Shown one piece after another: positions 6,388 through 15,020 of a DNA stretch of 64,000 nt. Below the pieces are notes generated by a model, which was given only the letters and a program-made list of their open reading frames with translations, searched no databases and was not told the DNA's origin. The stretch comes from an uncultured Oscillospiraceae bacterium (GTDB lineage: Bacteria; Bacillota; Clostridia; Oscillospirales; Acutalibacteraceae). Made by a program: the position numbers and the translations under genes. Every line of letters starts with the position of its first letter. Within the stretch, counting starts at the first letter, position 1. Location of the stretch: NCBI GenBank assembly GCA_900539165.1, contig UQAZ01000001.1, forward strand, positions 1 to 64,000, read 5' to 3'.

Positions 6388-7911
6388 TTATTCCCAATAT
6401 TTGCGGTCGAGCGCTCTGTATTGCAAAGCTTCTGCTATATGCTCAAATTCTATGATTTCTTTATCGTCGAGGTCGGCTATCGTCCTTGCAAGTCGCAGTA
6501 TTTTGTCATACGCTCTGCCCGACATACCGAGCCTCTCAAAGCTCGTTTTCATAAGCGTGTTTGCCTCGTCCGTCATAATGCAGTATTTTTGTGTTGCTGA
6601 CGGCGTCATTTTTGCGTTACAGCTTATTCCCGTACCCTCAAATCTTTTTCTCTGAATTTCTCGTGCTTTGTTTACTCTCTTTTTGATTTCTGCCGAGCTT
6701 TCGGATTTTTCTTTGCCAGAAATTGTTTCGTATTCAACATTTTGCACCTCAATGTGAATGTCCATTCTGTCGAGGAGAGGGCCTGAAATTTTGTCTTTGT
6801 ATCTGCGTTTTGCCGCATCGGAGCATTTGCAGGTTTTTGTCGGGTGACCTAAATATCCGCACGGACAGGGGTTCATTGCCGCCACTACCATTAAATTCGC
6901 CGGATACGAAATTGAACCGCCTGCTCTCGAAATGGTCACAATTCCGTCCTCAAGCGGCTGACGCAAAGATTCCTTTGTTCTTCTGTCAAACTCGGGGAAC
7001 TCGTCCATAAACAGCACTCCGTTGTGTGCCAAGCTGATTTCTCCCGGCATCATTTTCGTGCCGCCACCCGTTAAGCCCTGTGCCGAAACGGTGTGGTGAG
7101 GACTTCTGAACGGCCTTTTTGAAATCAATTTAACATTTTCGGGGATTTTGCCTGCAACGGAGTAAATCTCTGTGGTTTCGATTTTTTCCTGCATTGTCAT
7201 ATCCGGCAGAATTGAGCCGATACGCTTTGCTATCATTGATTTACCCGTGCCGGGAGGGCCTATCATAAGTATGTTGTGTGAGCCTGCCGCCGCAATCTCA
7301 ACGGCACGCTTTACCTGCTCCTGACCTCTTACATCCGCAAAGTCAAGCTCATCGTGCAAAACCTCGCTCTCGTCTATTTCGTGAGGCGTCGGCTCGATAA
7401 GCTTTGTCGAATGTAAATGCTCCACTATCTGAGTGATTGTTTTTGCCGGCAAAATGTCTATTCCGTCAATTACGCTTGCTTCGCCTGCGTTTTGATAGGG
7501 GACGAATATTGCTTTTATTCCGCTTTCCTTGGCTTTTATTACCATAGGAAGCACTCCGTTTGCTTTTCTTATCTCACCGTCAAGGGACAATTCGCCTATA
7601 AAAGCATAGTTGTCCGTGTCGGCCTTTATCTGTCCGCTTGCCTTCAAAATAGAAATCAGTATCGGCAAATCATATATTGCACCCTCTTTTTTTATGTCGG
7701 CAGGCGCTATGTTTACCGTGATTCTTGATATAGGAAATTTGTAATTGCAGTTTTTTATCGACGCTCTTACACGCTCTCTGCTTTCTTTTACCGCTGCGTC
7801 GGGCAGACCTACCAAATCAAATCTCGGCATACCCGAGCTTAAATCTGCCTCAACCTCAACATTGAAGCTGTCTATGCCGAAAACGCCTTCGCTTTTAATT
7901 CTTGCAAACAT
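6388..7911 (-). CDS. YifB/ComM-family Mg-chelatase-like AAA+ ATPase
   Basis: 507 residues from the ATG at 7911; the in-frame TTG at 7923 would add MGEN and overlap the ribosome-binding sequence GGGTGAG. Starting at MFARIKSEGVFGID agrees with the family's usual N-terminus. Order of parts: ChlI-like N-terminal domain (to ~170), AAA+ core with Walker A GPPGTGKS (~218-225), Mg-chelatase insert with the zinc-like cluster CPCGYLGHPTKTCKC, and C-terminal Mg_chelatase_C domain. In gamma-proteobacteria ComM is a helicase promoting branch migration during natural transformation; the role in Clostridia is untested. Its promoter shares a -35 box with the divergent mutase gene. Confidence 0.9.
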   Translation of the reverse strand: MFARIKSEGVFGIDSFNVEVEADLSSGMPRFDLVGLPDAAVKESRERVRASIKNCNYKFPISRITVNIAPADIKKEGAIYDLPILISILKASGQIKADTDNYAFIGELSLDGEIRKANGVLPMVIKAKESGIKAIFVPYQNAGEASVIDGIDILPAKTITQIVEHLHSTKLIEPTPHEIDESEVLHDELDFADVRGQEQVKRAVEIAAAGSHNILMIGPPGTGKSMIAKRIGSILPDMTMQEKIETTEIYSVAGKIPENVKLISKRPFRSPHHTVSAQGLTGGGTKMMPGEISLAHNGVLFMDEFPEFDRRTKESLRQPLEDGIVTISRAGGSISYPANLMVVAAMNPCPCGYLGHPTKTCKCSDAAKRRYKDKISGPLLDRMDIHIEVQNVEYETISGKEKSESSAEIKKRVNKAREIQRKRFEGTGISCNAKMTPSATQKYCIMTDEANTLMKTSFERLGMSGRAYDKILRLARTIADLDDKEIIEFEHIAEALQYRALDRKYWE

Positions 7912-7956
7912 ATTCTCACCCAAAATAAACTAATGATGTGTAATTTCTTAACATTT

Positions 7957-7985
7957 ATTATACATAAAATGTACCGTATTGACAA
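7957..7985 (-). promoter_or_regulatory. Promoter of the yifB/comM-like gene
   Basis: On the minus strand, -35 TTGTCA (7985-7980), a 17-bp spacer and -10 TATAAT (7962-7957). The -35 overlaps that of the divergent promoter. Confidence 0.82.
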
Positions 7986-8007
7986 TAGACAATATTAGGC
8001 TTAAAAT
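7979..8007 (+). promoter_or_regulatory. Promoter of the phosphohexomutase gene
   Basis: -35 TTGACA (7979-7984), a 17-bp spacer and -10 TAAAAT (8002-8007). The hexamer lies within the 7-bp TTGACAA used on the other strand by the divergent promoter. Confidence 0.82.
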
Positions 8008-8053
8008 ATAGCCGTGTGATTTTTCACAACTGACTTATTGCGGAGGAATTTTT

Positions 8054-9769
8054 ATGGACATTAATTCTTTGTATAACGAATGGCTTGAGAAAGCCGACGC
8101 TGACCCTGACCTTAAAGCGGAACTTGAGAGTATAAAAGGCAATAGCGATGAAATTCTTGACAGATTTTATCGCTCACTCGAATTTGGTACTGCCGGACTT
8201 CGCGGAGTTATCGGTGCCGGAACAAACAGAATGAATGTATACACCGTCGGCAGGGCAACTCAGGGTCTTGCAGACTACCTTAATGATAAATATGATGAGC
8301 CGTCTGTGGCTATCGGATATGATTCAAGAATTAAAAGCGATTATTTCAGCAGAGAATCAGCAGAGATTTTGGCTGCAAACGGAGTAAAGGTTTATATCTA
8401 TGATGAACTTGAGCCTACACCGTGCCTTTCGTACGCTGTTCGTACATTAAAGACCTCGGGCGGTATTATACTCACAGCCTCCCATAACCCTGCAAAATAT
8501 AACGGCTATAAATGCTATAACTCAAGGGGTTATCAAATGACAGACGATGAGGCTGCCGAAACCTACGAGTATATTAAAAAGGTCGATTATTTTACGGGAA
8601 TTAAAAAGGTTGACTTTGACTCTGCTCTTGCAGACGGAAAAATCGAATATATCGGCGAGAAGCTTATCGAGTCTTTTCTTGATGAGGTGCAAAAACAATG
8701 CATAAATCCCGATATTGTCAGAAAAGCCGACCTTAAGGTTATCTATACTCCGCTTAACGGTACCGGCAATAAGCCGGTAAGAAAAATTCTTGAGAGAATA
8801 GGCGTGCAGCATGTGTATGTCGTTGCAGAGCAGGAAAATCCTGACGGTAATTTCCCGACCTGCCCTTATCCAAACCCTGAAATCAAGCAGGTTTTCGAGC
8901 TTGGACTTGAAATGAACAAGAGTATTTGTGCCGATATTCTTTTGGCAACAGACCCTGACTGCGACAGAGTTGGTATTGCCGTTCCCGACGATACCGGAAA
9001 ACTTGTTCTTATGAGTGGTAATGAGGTCGGAGCAATGCTTTTGAATTATATCCTTTCTCAGAAAAAGGAAAAGGGCATTCTCCCTAAAAATGCAATAGCC
9101 GTTAAGTCTTTCGTTTCAACCGATTTGGCAGAGGTTATCGCAAAAAAATATAATTGCAGATTTAAGAATTTGCTTACAGGCTTTAAGTACATCGGCGAGC
9201 TTATTACCGAGCTTGAGGCCGAGGGAAGAGAAAACGAGTTCGTTATGGGCTTTGAGGAGAGCTACGGCTATCTTGCGGGAACTCACGCAAGGGATAAGGA
9301 CGCTGTTGTTGCTTCTATGCTTATCTGCGAAATGGCTGCATATTATAAAACAAAGAATATGAACCTCGTTGATGTTATGAATTCTCTTTATGAGGAATTC
9401 GGATTTTACGCAAATGTGGTTGAGTCCTATACCTTTGAGGGCGCTTCGGGTATGGAAAAAATGGCGTCTATTATGGACGGTCTCAGAGCAAATACACCCG
9501 ATAAAATTGCAGGCTATGATGTTTTGGCGGTATCTGATTACAGAACTTCTAAAACCACATTCACAGACGGCTCGGCAGATAAAACTATCGAGCTTCCCAA
9601 GTCGAATGTACTTGCTTTTGACCTTTCGGGAAGCAATAAGCTTATTGTTCGCCCTTCAGGCACAGAACCTAAGATTAAGGCTTATATTACCGCTGTCGGT
9701 GAAAACAGAGCAGAGGCTGACGCTATCGCCGATAAGCTTATTTGCGCCGCAAACGAATTTATGAAATAA
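8054..9769 (+). CDS. Phosphoglucomutase/phosphomannomutase (alpha-D-phosphohexomutase)
   Basis: 571 residues, the length of the Firmicutes PgcA-type phosphoglucomutases. It interconverts glucose-6-phosphate and glucose-1-phosphate (possibly mannose phosphates), feeding UDP-sugar, wall polymer and glycogen synthesis. The phosphoserine loop is TASHNP (S143), the Mg2+ loop DPDCDRVG (300-307), the sugar-specificity loop GFEESYGY, and the phosphate-binding loop RPSGTEPK near the C-terminus. All four catalytic elements are intact. A GGAGG Shine-Dalgarno lies 7 nt before the ATG. A miniprotein gene follows after 12 nt. Confidence 0.94.
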   Translation: MDINSLYNEWLEKADADPDLKAELESIKGNSDEILDRFYRSLEFGTAGLRGVIGAGTNRMNVYTVGRATQGLADYLNDKYDEPSVAIGYDSRIKSDYFSRESAEILAANGVKVYIYDELEPTPCLSYAVRTLKTSGGIILTASHNPAKYNGYKCYNSRGYQMTDDEAAETYEYIKKVDYFTGIKKVDFDSALADGKIEYIGEKLIESFLDEVQKQCINPDIVRKADLKVIYTPLNGTGNKPVRKILERIGVQHVYVVAEQENPDGNFPTCPYPNPEIKQVFELGLEMNKSICADILLATDPDCDRVGIAVPDDTGKLVLMSGNEVGAMLLNYILSQKKEKGILPKNAIAVKSFVSTDLAEVIAKKYNCRFKNLLTGFKYIGELITELEAEGRENEFVMGFEESYGYLAGTHARDKDAVVASMLICEMAAYYKTKNMNLVDVMNSLYEEFGFYANVVESYTFEGASGMEKMASIMDGLRANTPDKIAGYDVLAVSDYRTSKTTFTDGSADKTIELPKSNVLAFDLSGSNKLIVRPSGTEPKIKAYITAVGENRAEADAIADKLICAANEFMK

Positions 9770-9781
9770 GAGGGATTTTTA

Positions 9782-9877
9782 ATGAACAGAGCGTGGGTTA
9801 AAATCACTGCGATTATTTTGGCCGGTTTAATGCTGCTCAGCGGATTGACCGCAGGCGTGGTCGCATTTGTAAAGTGA
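9782..9877 (+). CDS. 31-residue single-helix membrane miniprotein (Prli42/DUF4044-like)
   Basis: ATG at 9782, TGA at 9875-9877, 12 nt after the mutase stop, with an AGAGGGA Shine-Dalgarno. The product begins MNRAWVKI, continues as one hydrophobic helix (about residues 8-30) and ends in Lys. The plan (short basic N-terminus, one helix, ~31 residues) resembles Prli42, the membrane anchor of the Listeria stressosome, and other DUF4044 miniproteins, although I see no stressosome genes here. A terminator directly downstream supports a real transcribed gene. The function is not proven. Confidence 0.65.
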   Translation: MNRAWVKITAIILAGLMLLSGLTAGVVAFVK

Positions 9878-9886
9878 TTTGGTTTG

Positions 9887-9929
9887 ATAAAGTCTTTGTG
9901 CGTTTTTGCATAAAGGCTTTATTTTTTTG
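9887..9929 (+). terminator. Terminator after the mutase-miniprotein unit
   Basis: ATAAAG-T-CTTTGTGC and GCATAAAG-G-CTTTAT form a long stem (9887-9922) with a T-rich loop, followed by seven T. Confidence 0.88.
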
Positions 9930-9988
9930 TCAGAACAAAAAATCGTACAAAAAACATATAAAATGGCTAATATTTATTTAATTTTTTA

Positions 9989-10017
9989 TTGATATATCTG
10001 CCGATATATGGTATAAT
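9989..10017 (+). promoter_or_regulatory. Promoter of the SCP2/aminotransferase/transketolase operon
   Basis: -35 TTGATA (9989-9994), a 17-bp spacer and -10 TATAAT (10012-10017). This is the only strong promoter I find for the five genes that follow; about 70 nt of leader precede the first start. Confidence 0.8.
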
Positions 10018-10088
10018 TTTGTCATAAATTTATCAAAGGTAAGCGTATCTTTGATTAATAGATTGCTGAAAATTAAGGAGGAATTGAT

Positions 10089-10853
10089 TTGAAAGAAGCA
10101 AAATCTATGGCATTCGTCAATGCGTACGGTGTTCTTCGTACACTTGAAAACCTGTGTGATACCGTGGACGAAGCAAAGGCAGTATGTCAGAGCTTAAAAA
10201 AGCCTGTATCACTCTGCTTTGATGTTACCGACGGTCCTTGCGTAACATATAACTTCACTAAGGACGGATGTAAAATGACAGAGGGTGATTATGGCTGCAC
10301 CTGTAAAATGAAGTTTGCGTCTCCCGAAAAATTCAATGCACTTATTGATGACTCTAAGCCGGGCGTTCCTGTAAAAAATATTCCGCAGGTACTTTCTTTC
10401 CTTATGGGTCCTTTCACAAAGCTTACAGATATTCTTACTAAGTATCTTATGCCGAGCGAGGAGGATTTGAAGAACAGAGATTTCTTTGAAAAATCCACAG
10501 TGCTTACTATGTATACTATCGGCGGAGCTATCTGTGCTTTGGCTAATAACGATTCAATCAGTAAGCTTTCTGCATCATATATTCCTGACGGTGATATTCA
10601 AATGGGCATTACAGATGCTTGCTATGTCACTCTCAGAGCAAGAGACCATAAGCTTGAGCTTGTTAAGGAAAAACCTGACACCCCGAGAGCTATTATGGAA
10701 TTTAAGACAATCGACCTTGCCAACGCATTGTTTAACGGCACAGCTTCTACTATGGCAGAGCTTTGTGCAGGCAACATCTATATGGCAGGTATGATTAATA
10801 TGATTGATAACATTAACCGTATCCTCGACAGAGTTGCGGTATATCTTGGTTAA
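10089..10853 (+). CDS. Tandem SCP2-like (sterol-carrier-protein fold) protein, first gene of the operon
   Basis: 254 residues from a TTG start at 10089, placed 7 nt after AAGGAGGA. There is no signal peptide or membrane helix. The second half is a recognisable SCP2-type domain: a DG-like strand region, then AIMEFKTIDLANALFNG, a G-x-I-x-x-A-G turn and a C-terminal amphipathic helix. The first half has the same order (CFDVTDGP, then CKMKFASPEKFNALI, then a helix), so I read it as two tandem copies. SCP2 domains bind hydrophobic ligands in a pocket. The next gene starts 15 nt downstream. Ligand and role are unknown; the weakest point is the first repeat. Confidence 0.72.
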   Translation: MKEAKSMAFVNAYGVLRTLENLCDTVDEAKAVCQSLKKPVSLCFDVTDGPCVTYNFTKDGCKMTEGDYGCTCKMKFASPEKFNALIDDSKPGVPVKNIPQVLSFLMGPFTKLTDILTKYLMPSEEDLKNRDFFEKSTVLTMYTIGGAICALANNDSISKLSASYIPDGDIQMGITDACYVTLRARDHKLELVKEKPDTPRAIMEFKTIDLANALFNGTASTMAELCAGNIYMAGMINMIDNINRILDRVAVYLG

Positions 10854-10868
10854 GGAGGATGCGAGAAT

Positions 10869-12140
10869 ATGAGTAAATATCCCGAGTATACACACGAGAA
10901 ATCACAGGAATGGTTTAACAGAGCGTTGAACGCAATCCCTTCAGGTGTTTACGGACATCTCGGCCCGTCAGAGGGTTTGTTCCTTCCTATTACAAAATGG
11001 CCTCTTATGTCTGACCACGCTAAGGGAACATATTTCTGGGACGTAGACGGAAATAAATATCTTGACTTTATGTGCGCTTACGGTCCTAATGTTCTCGGCT
11101 ATTGCGATGATGATGTAGACGCTGCCGCTATGGAACAGCTTAGAAAGGGCAACTGCACAACCTCTCCGTCATATAAGATGGTAGAGTGTGCCGAGCTTCT
11201 CAAGGACACTGTTGCTATGGCTGATTGGGCTTTCTTTATGAAGAACGGCTCTGACGCAACAACATTCTCTGTTATGTGTGCAAGAGCGCATACAGGTAAA
11301 AAGAAAATGATGTTCTTTAAGGGCTATTATCACGGCGACTTCCAGTGGGCGCAAAAGGCTGACTACCCGGGCATTCTTCCGGAAGAGGTTGAAAACAATG
11401 TTGTAGTTCCTTGGTTTGATATGGACGCTATGCAAAAGGCATATGATGAGGCTAACGGCGACTTCGCAGGTCTTATCGCACAGCCTTACGACCACGGTAA
11501 CTTCTTTGATAACACAACCGCTACCAAAGAGCAGTGGGCAAAGGTTCGTAAGTTCTGTGACGACCACGGTATGGTTCTTATCATCGACGATGTTCGTACA
11601 GGCTTCCGTCTTGACCTTGCAGGTTCCGACCATTATTACGGATTTAAGGCTGACCTTATCTGCTTCTGTAAGGCTCTTGCAAACGGCTATAATATGTCTG
11701 CTGTTTGCGGTCAGGAGCATATGAAGAATACAGCGTCGTCCGTTGTTTATACAGGTTCTTATTGGATGAGCGCAGAACCTTTTGCAGCTTGTCTTGCTTG
11801 TATTCCTAAGATGAAGAGGCTCGATACGCCTAAGATGTTTAGGGAAAAGGGTACTCAACTTTGTGACGGCCTTGTTGCCGCAGGTAAGGAACACGGCTTT
11901 AATCTTAAAGTTTCGGGTGAACCGGCATTGTTCTATCTTCGTGTCGCTAACGATGACAGTCTTATGCTTCATCAGGAATGGGTTGCAGAGTGCGTAAGCA
12001 GAGGTTTGTTCCTTGCTTCTCACCACAATCACTTTATGAATGCAGCAGTAACCGATGACGATATTAAACTCGCTATTGATATTGCCGAGGATGCATTCGG
12101 AGTTGTAGCTAAGAGACATCCCGAGCTTGGCTTAAAATAA
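10869..12140 (+). CDS. Class III PLP-dependent aminotransferase (glutamate-1-semialdehyde aminomutase-like)
   Basis: 423 residues, preceded by AAGGAGG. Fold-type I, class III transaminase: GTYFWDVDGNKYLDF (typical N-terminal motif), FMKNGSDA, KGYYHG, DDVRTGFR with the PLP-ring Asp (D240), and the Schiff-base lysine K268 in CFCKALANGY. It is closest in style to the HemL/aspartate-aminotransferase-family group, but no haem genes are nearby and the usual D-E-V has become D-D-V, so I do not call it HemL. It sits between a tandem SCP2-like protein and a split transketolase, with no terminator between. The amino acceptor is probably a keto or aldehyde product of the local pathway. Confidence 0.88.
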   Translation: MSKYPEYTHEKSQEWFNRALNAIPSGVYGHLGPSEGLFLPITKWPLMSDHAKGTYFWDVDGNKYLDFMCAYGPNVLGYCDDDVDAAAMEQLRKGNCTTSPSYKMVECAELLKDTVAMADWAFFMKNGSDATTFSVMCARAHTGKKKMMFFKGYYHGDFQWAQKADYPGILPEEVENNVVVPWFDMDAMQKAYDEANGDFAGLIAQPYDHGNFFDNTTATKEQWAKVRKFCDDHGMVLIIDDVRTGFRLDLAGSDHYYGFKADLICFCKALANGYNMSAVCGQEHMKNTASSVVYTGSYWMSAEPFAACLACIPKMKRLDTPKMFREKGTQLCDGLVAAGKEHGFNLKVSGEPALFYLRVANDDSLMLHQEWVAECVSRGLFLASHHNHFMNAAVTDDDIKLAIDIAEDAFGVVAKRHPELGLK

Positions 12141-12204
12141 TTGGGTAACTAAAGTAATTAGGAGTAATTACTTAGATATATAAAATCTGAAAGGGGTATT
12201 TAAT

Positions 12205-13098
12205 ATGCCAGCAAATTACGTTCCGTTCGATAAGAACGAATGGATTCGCCTCGAGAAAAAGGCAGACTATCTCAGACGCTATTGTTTGCAGACTGCTGTT
12301 TGGGGTGGCTCCGGACATGTAGGCGGTTCGTTGTCAGCAATGGATTGTATGACAATTTTGTATCACCGCTTTATGAAAATCGACCCACAAAATCCCGATA
12401 TGAAGGACAGAGACCGCTTTGTTCTCTCTAAGGGACATTGCGCAGTGGGCTATGCACCCGTACTCGTTGACCTCGGCTTTATGCCTGAGAGCGAGCTTAA
12501 AATCTTTAACCTTACCGGTGCAAAAATCGGTATGCATATGGACTGTAATAAGGTTAAAGGCGTTGACTGCTCAACAGGTTCTCTCGGTCACGGACTTTCA
12601 CTTGCTGTCGGCTTTGCACTTGCAGGCAGAGTAAACGGTATTGACTATATGAACTATGTCCTTACAGGCGACGGTGAGCTTAACGAAGGCTCTAATTGGG
12701 AGGCTGCAATGTCTGCTGCTCAGTTTAAGCTTTCAAATGTTGTTGTTTTCGTTGATAACAATAAGTGTATGATTGACGGCAGAGTTGACGACGAAATGAA
12801 GGTTGAGCCTCTTGATAAGAAGTTTGAGGCATTCGGCTTTAATGTTACTCGTGTTGACGGTCATAACTTTAAGCAGCTTAATGACGCTATTGAGGCTGCT
12901 ATCAAAAATCATCAGGACGGCGGCGATAAGCCTACCGCAATTATTATGGATACTTATAAGGGTGCCGGTGTAGACTTTATGCAGGACGATTATAAGTGGC
13001 ACTATGGCTCTCTTGATGACGAAAAGATGGCTAAGGCTAACGCATCACTTGATAAATATTTGGCACAGCGTCTTGCTGTTGCAGAAAAGGAGGCTTAA
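12205..13098 (+). CDS. Transketolase, N-terminal (TPP-binding) subunit
   Basis: 297 residues, the usual size of the first half of a split transketolase. The proton-relay and TPP residues are visible: HVGGSLSAMD near residue 32, LSKGHCAVGYA, and the TPP/Mg2+ motif beginning GDGELNEGSNWEAA with the closing N in VDNNK. The partner subunit starts 3 nt after its stop, with AAGGAGG overlapping the gene end. Split transketolases transfer C2 units between ketoses and aldoses; homologues can accept other donors. It sits between an aminotransferase and SCP2-like genes rather than other pentose phosphate genes, which suggests a specialised substrate (inference). Confidence 0.92.
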   Translation: MPANYVPFDKNEWIRLEKKADYLRRYCLQTAVWGGSGHVGGSLSAMDCMTILYHRFMKIDPQNPDMKDRDRFVLSKGHCAVGYAPVLVDLGFMPESELKIFNLTGAKIGMHMDCNKVKGVDCSTGSLGHGLSLAVGFALAGRVNGIDYMNYVLTGDGELNEGSNWEAAMSAAQFKLSNVVVFVDNNKCMIDGRVDDEMKVEPLDKKFEAFGFNVTRVDGHNFKQLNDAIEAAIKNHQDGGDKPTAIIMDTYKGAGVDFMQDDYKWHYGSLDDEKMAKANASLDKYLAQRLAVAEKEA

Positions 13099-13101
13099 GC
13101 T

Positions 13102-14112
13102 ATGGGAGGAATGGCATATACAATGACTGATACCACAAAGCTTTCAACCGCTGAATGCTATGGTATCGCACTCTGTGAGCTTGGTGAGGAGCATAAGGAT
13201 GTTGTTGCTCTTACAGCCGACCTTGCTAAATCAACTAAAATCGGAATGTTCGGTGAGCATTTCCCTGACAGATTCTTTAATGTAGGTATTGCTGAGCAAA
13301 ACCTTTTCGGTGTTGCCGCAGGTATGGCTAAAAACGGCTTGATTCCGTTTGCTTCTACATTCGCTATTTTCACCGCTGCCAGATCACTTGACCAAATTCA
13401 TACCGACATTTGTTATCAAAATGTTCCTGTTAAAATGATCGCTACACACGCAGGTACATCTTTTGGTCAGGCAGGTTCTACACACCACGCTCTTATTGAT
13501 ATGGCTTGTATGAGAACACTTCCTCATATGACTGTTATCTGTCCTTGTGACGGTGCAGAAACATATCACGCAGTAAAGGCTGCTTATGATATTGAGGGAC
13601 CTGTTTATATTCGTATCAACCGTGGCTTCGACCAGGTTATTTATAAGAATGTTGACGATTGCAAGTTTGAGTGGGATAAGTCTACTCTTATGAATGACGG
13701 TACAGACATTACCGTTATCGCTTGCGGTTCTTGCGTATTCGAGGCTATGCAGGCTGCTCGTATTGCTAAGGCAGACGGAGGCCTCAGCGTTCGTGTAATT
13801 AATATGCATACCATTAAGCCTATCGACAGAGAGGCTGTTCTCAAGGCTGTTGCAGAAACCCGTCGTATCATCACTGTTGAGGATCACGAGGTTATGGGCG
13901 GCTTAGGCTCTGCTGTTGCAGAGGTTGTTGCAGAATCCGGTAAGGGTTGTGCATTTAAGATGCTTGGACATCAAAACGCATTTTCAACAATCGGCTTGCA
14001 GGAGGACCTTCTTGCTCTTGCTAAGATTGACGCTAACGGTATCGCTGAAACAATTCAGGAAATGATGCACGCTGACTTTGAAGCAGATGACGATTGGGCT
14101 GACGAGTTCTAA
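13102..14112 (+). CDS. Transketolase, C-terminal (PYR) subunit
   Basis: 336 residues, second half of a split transketolase. It contains the pyrimidine-binding domain with the catalytic Glu in GIAEQN (the glutamate that activates TPP), a substrate His region ATHAGTSFGQAGSTHH, and a transketolase C-terminal domain with VEDHEVMGGLGSA. The start at 13102 follows the partner by 3 nt; an alternative in-frame ATG 9 nt later (MAYTMTD) is possible. With the N-terminal subunit all elements of a functional enzyme are present. Another tandem SCP2-like gene follows 34 nt downstream with a GAAAGGAG Shine-Dalgarno. Confidence 0.92.
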   Translation: MGGMAYTMTDTTKLSTAECYGIALCELGEEHKDVVALTADLAKSTKIGMFGEHFPDRFFNVGIAEQNLFGVAAGMAKNGLIPFASTFAIFTAARSLDQIHTDICYQNVPVKMIATHAGTSFGQAGSTHHALIDMACMRTLPHMTVICPCDGAETYHAVKAAYDIEGPVYIRINRGFDQVIYKNVDDCKFEWDKSTLMNDGTDITVIACGSCVFEAMQAARIAKADGGLSVRVINMHTIKPIDREAVLKAVAETRRIITVEDHEVMGGLGSAVAEVVAESGKGCAFKMLGHQNAFSTIGLQEDLLALAKIDANGIAETIQEMMHADFEADDDWADEF

Positions 14113-14146
14113 TTAATTTTGCTACTAACGAAAGGAGTGTATTATT

Positions 14147-14947
14147 ATGCCAAGCGATGAAACTCGCTATACTAATAAGGTCTTTATGGCGGGCGCATTG
14201 CCTCTGTTAAAGACTATCGCTACCGATGTTCCCGAACTAAAGAAAAAGTTTGAGGGCGTTGATGCAATTTATCAGGTTTCCGCAAAGGTAAATGCAGAGG
14301 ACAAGGAGGCTATTCACTTTATCGTTGAAAACGGTGAGTGGACAGTTAAATTGGGCGAATATCTCGGTCAAAATAAAATTGATGCCGAGCTTGCATTCTC
14401 CTCTATGGAAAAAATGAATGATTTTATGAAGGGTAAGGTTGCAAATCTGCTTCCTGCTCTCAGAATTAAGAATTTGGGCAAGTTCGTTAAGTTTATTCAG
14501 GTTCTTCTCAAAATGTCCGATTTGCTCGGAATTAAAGACCCTGATGCAGTAGACGATAAGACTGCCGTTTTGCTCTGTAAGCTGTATTTCTATCTGCTTT
14601 CGTCAGGTATTTCTCAGCTTAATAAGATGGGACACCCTGCTATTCACGATTGGGCGCTTAAATCACCTGACCGTTGCTATCAGTGGGAGGTTATCGGACA
14701 TCCTGAGTGTACCGCATTTATGCGAGTTAAGGCAGGAAAGTCAAGAGCAGGCAGAGGCGAATATAAGAGAGCTAAACCGTTCTTTAATATGAAATTCGAC
14801 TGTCCTAAATCCGCACTTATGATTTTGCTCGGAACAGGCGATATGTTCCAAATGACTGCAAATCAACAGCTTATTATGGATGGCGGTCCTGAATTTGGTG
14901 TTCAAATCGGTGACTTTATGATGCTTGTCGGAGATCTTGCTTCATAA
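14147..14947 (+). CDS. Tandem SCP2-like protein, last gene of the operon
   Basis: 266 residues, soluble, no signal peptide. The N-terminal half has an SCP2-style strand region (IYQVSAKV, HFIVENGEWTVKLGE), ELAFSSMEKMNDFMKGK and a following helix. The C-terminal half repeats the plan (RCYQWEVIGHPECTAFMRVKAG, MKFDCPKSALMILLGTG, then a Gly-rich strand and helix). It is a different sequence from the 10089 product, so the two are paralogues at best. It closes the operon; the terminator at 14955-14983 follows 7 nt later. A chaperone or carrier role for a hydrophobic intermediate is plausible but unproven; the domain call is by pattern only. Confidence 0.65.
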   Translation: MPSDETRYTNKVFMAGALPLLKTIATDVPELKKKFEGVDAIYQVSAKVNAEDKEAIHFIVENGEWTVKLGEYLGQNKIDAELAFSSMEKMNDFMKGKVANLLPALRIKNLGKFVKFIQVLLKMSDLLGIKDPDAVDDKTAVLLCKLYFYLLSSGISQLNKMGHPAIHDWALKSPDRCYQWEVIGHPECTAFMRVKAGKSRAGRGEYKRAKPFFNMKFDCPKSALMILLGTGDMFQMTANQQLIMDGGPEFGVQIGDFMMLVGDLAS

Positions 14948-14954
14948 TAAAATT

Positions 14955-14985
14955 AAGGCATTGCTGACGCAATGCCTTTTTCCTT
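14955..14985 (+). terminator. Terminator of the SCP2/aminotransferase/transketolase operon
   Basis: AAGGCATTGC (14955-14964) pairs with GCAATGCCTT (14969-14978), followed by TTTTCC. Confidence 0.87.
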
Positions 14986-15020
14986 GACCTACTTTATTTT
15001 AGGTCTGTGTATTTTTGCAA

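Noticed and set aside
10869..12140. Assigning the aminotransferase as HemL (glutamate-1-semialdehyde aminomutase)
   Set aside because: There are no haem biosynthesis genes nearby, the D-E-V motif is D-D-V, and the operon context is unrelated. Only the superfamily is claimed.
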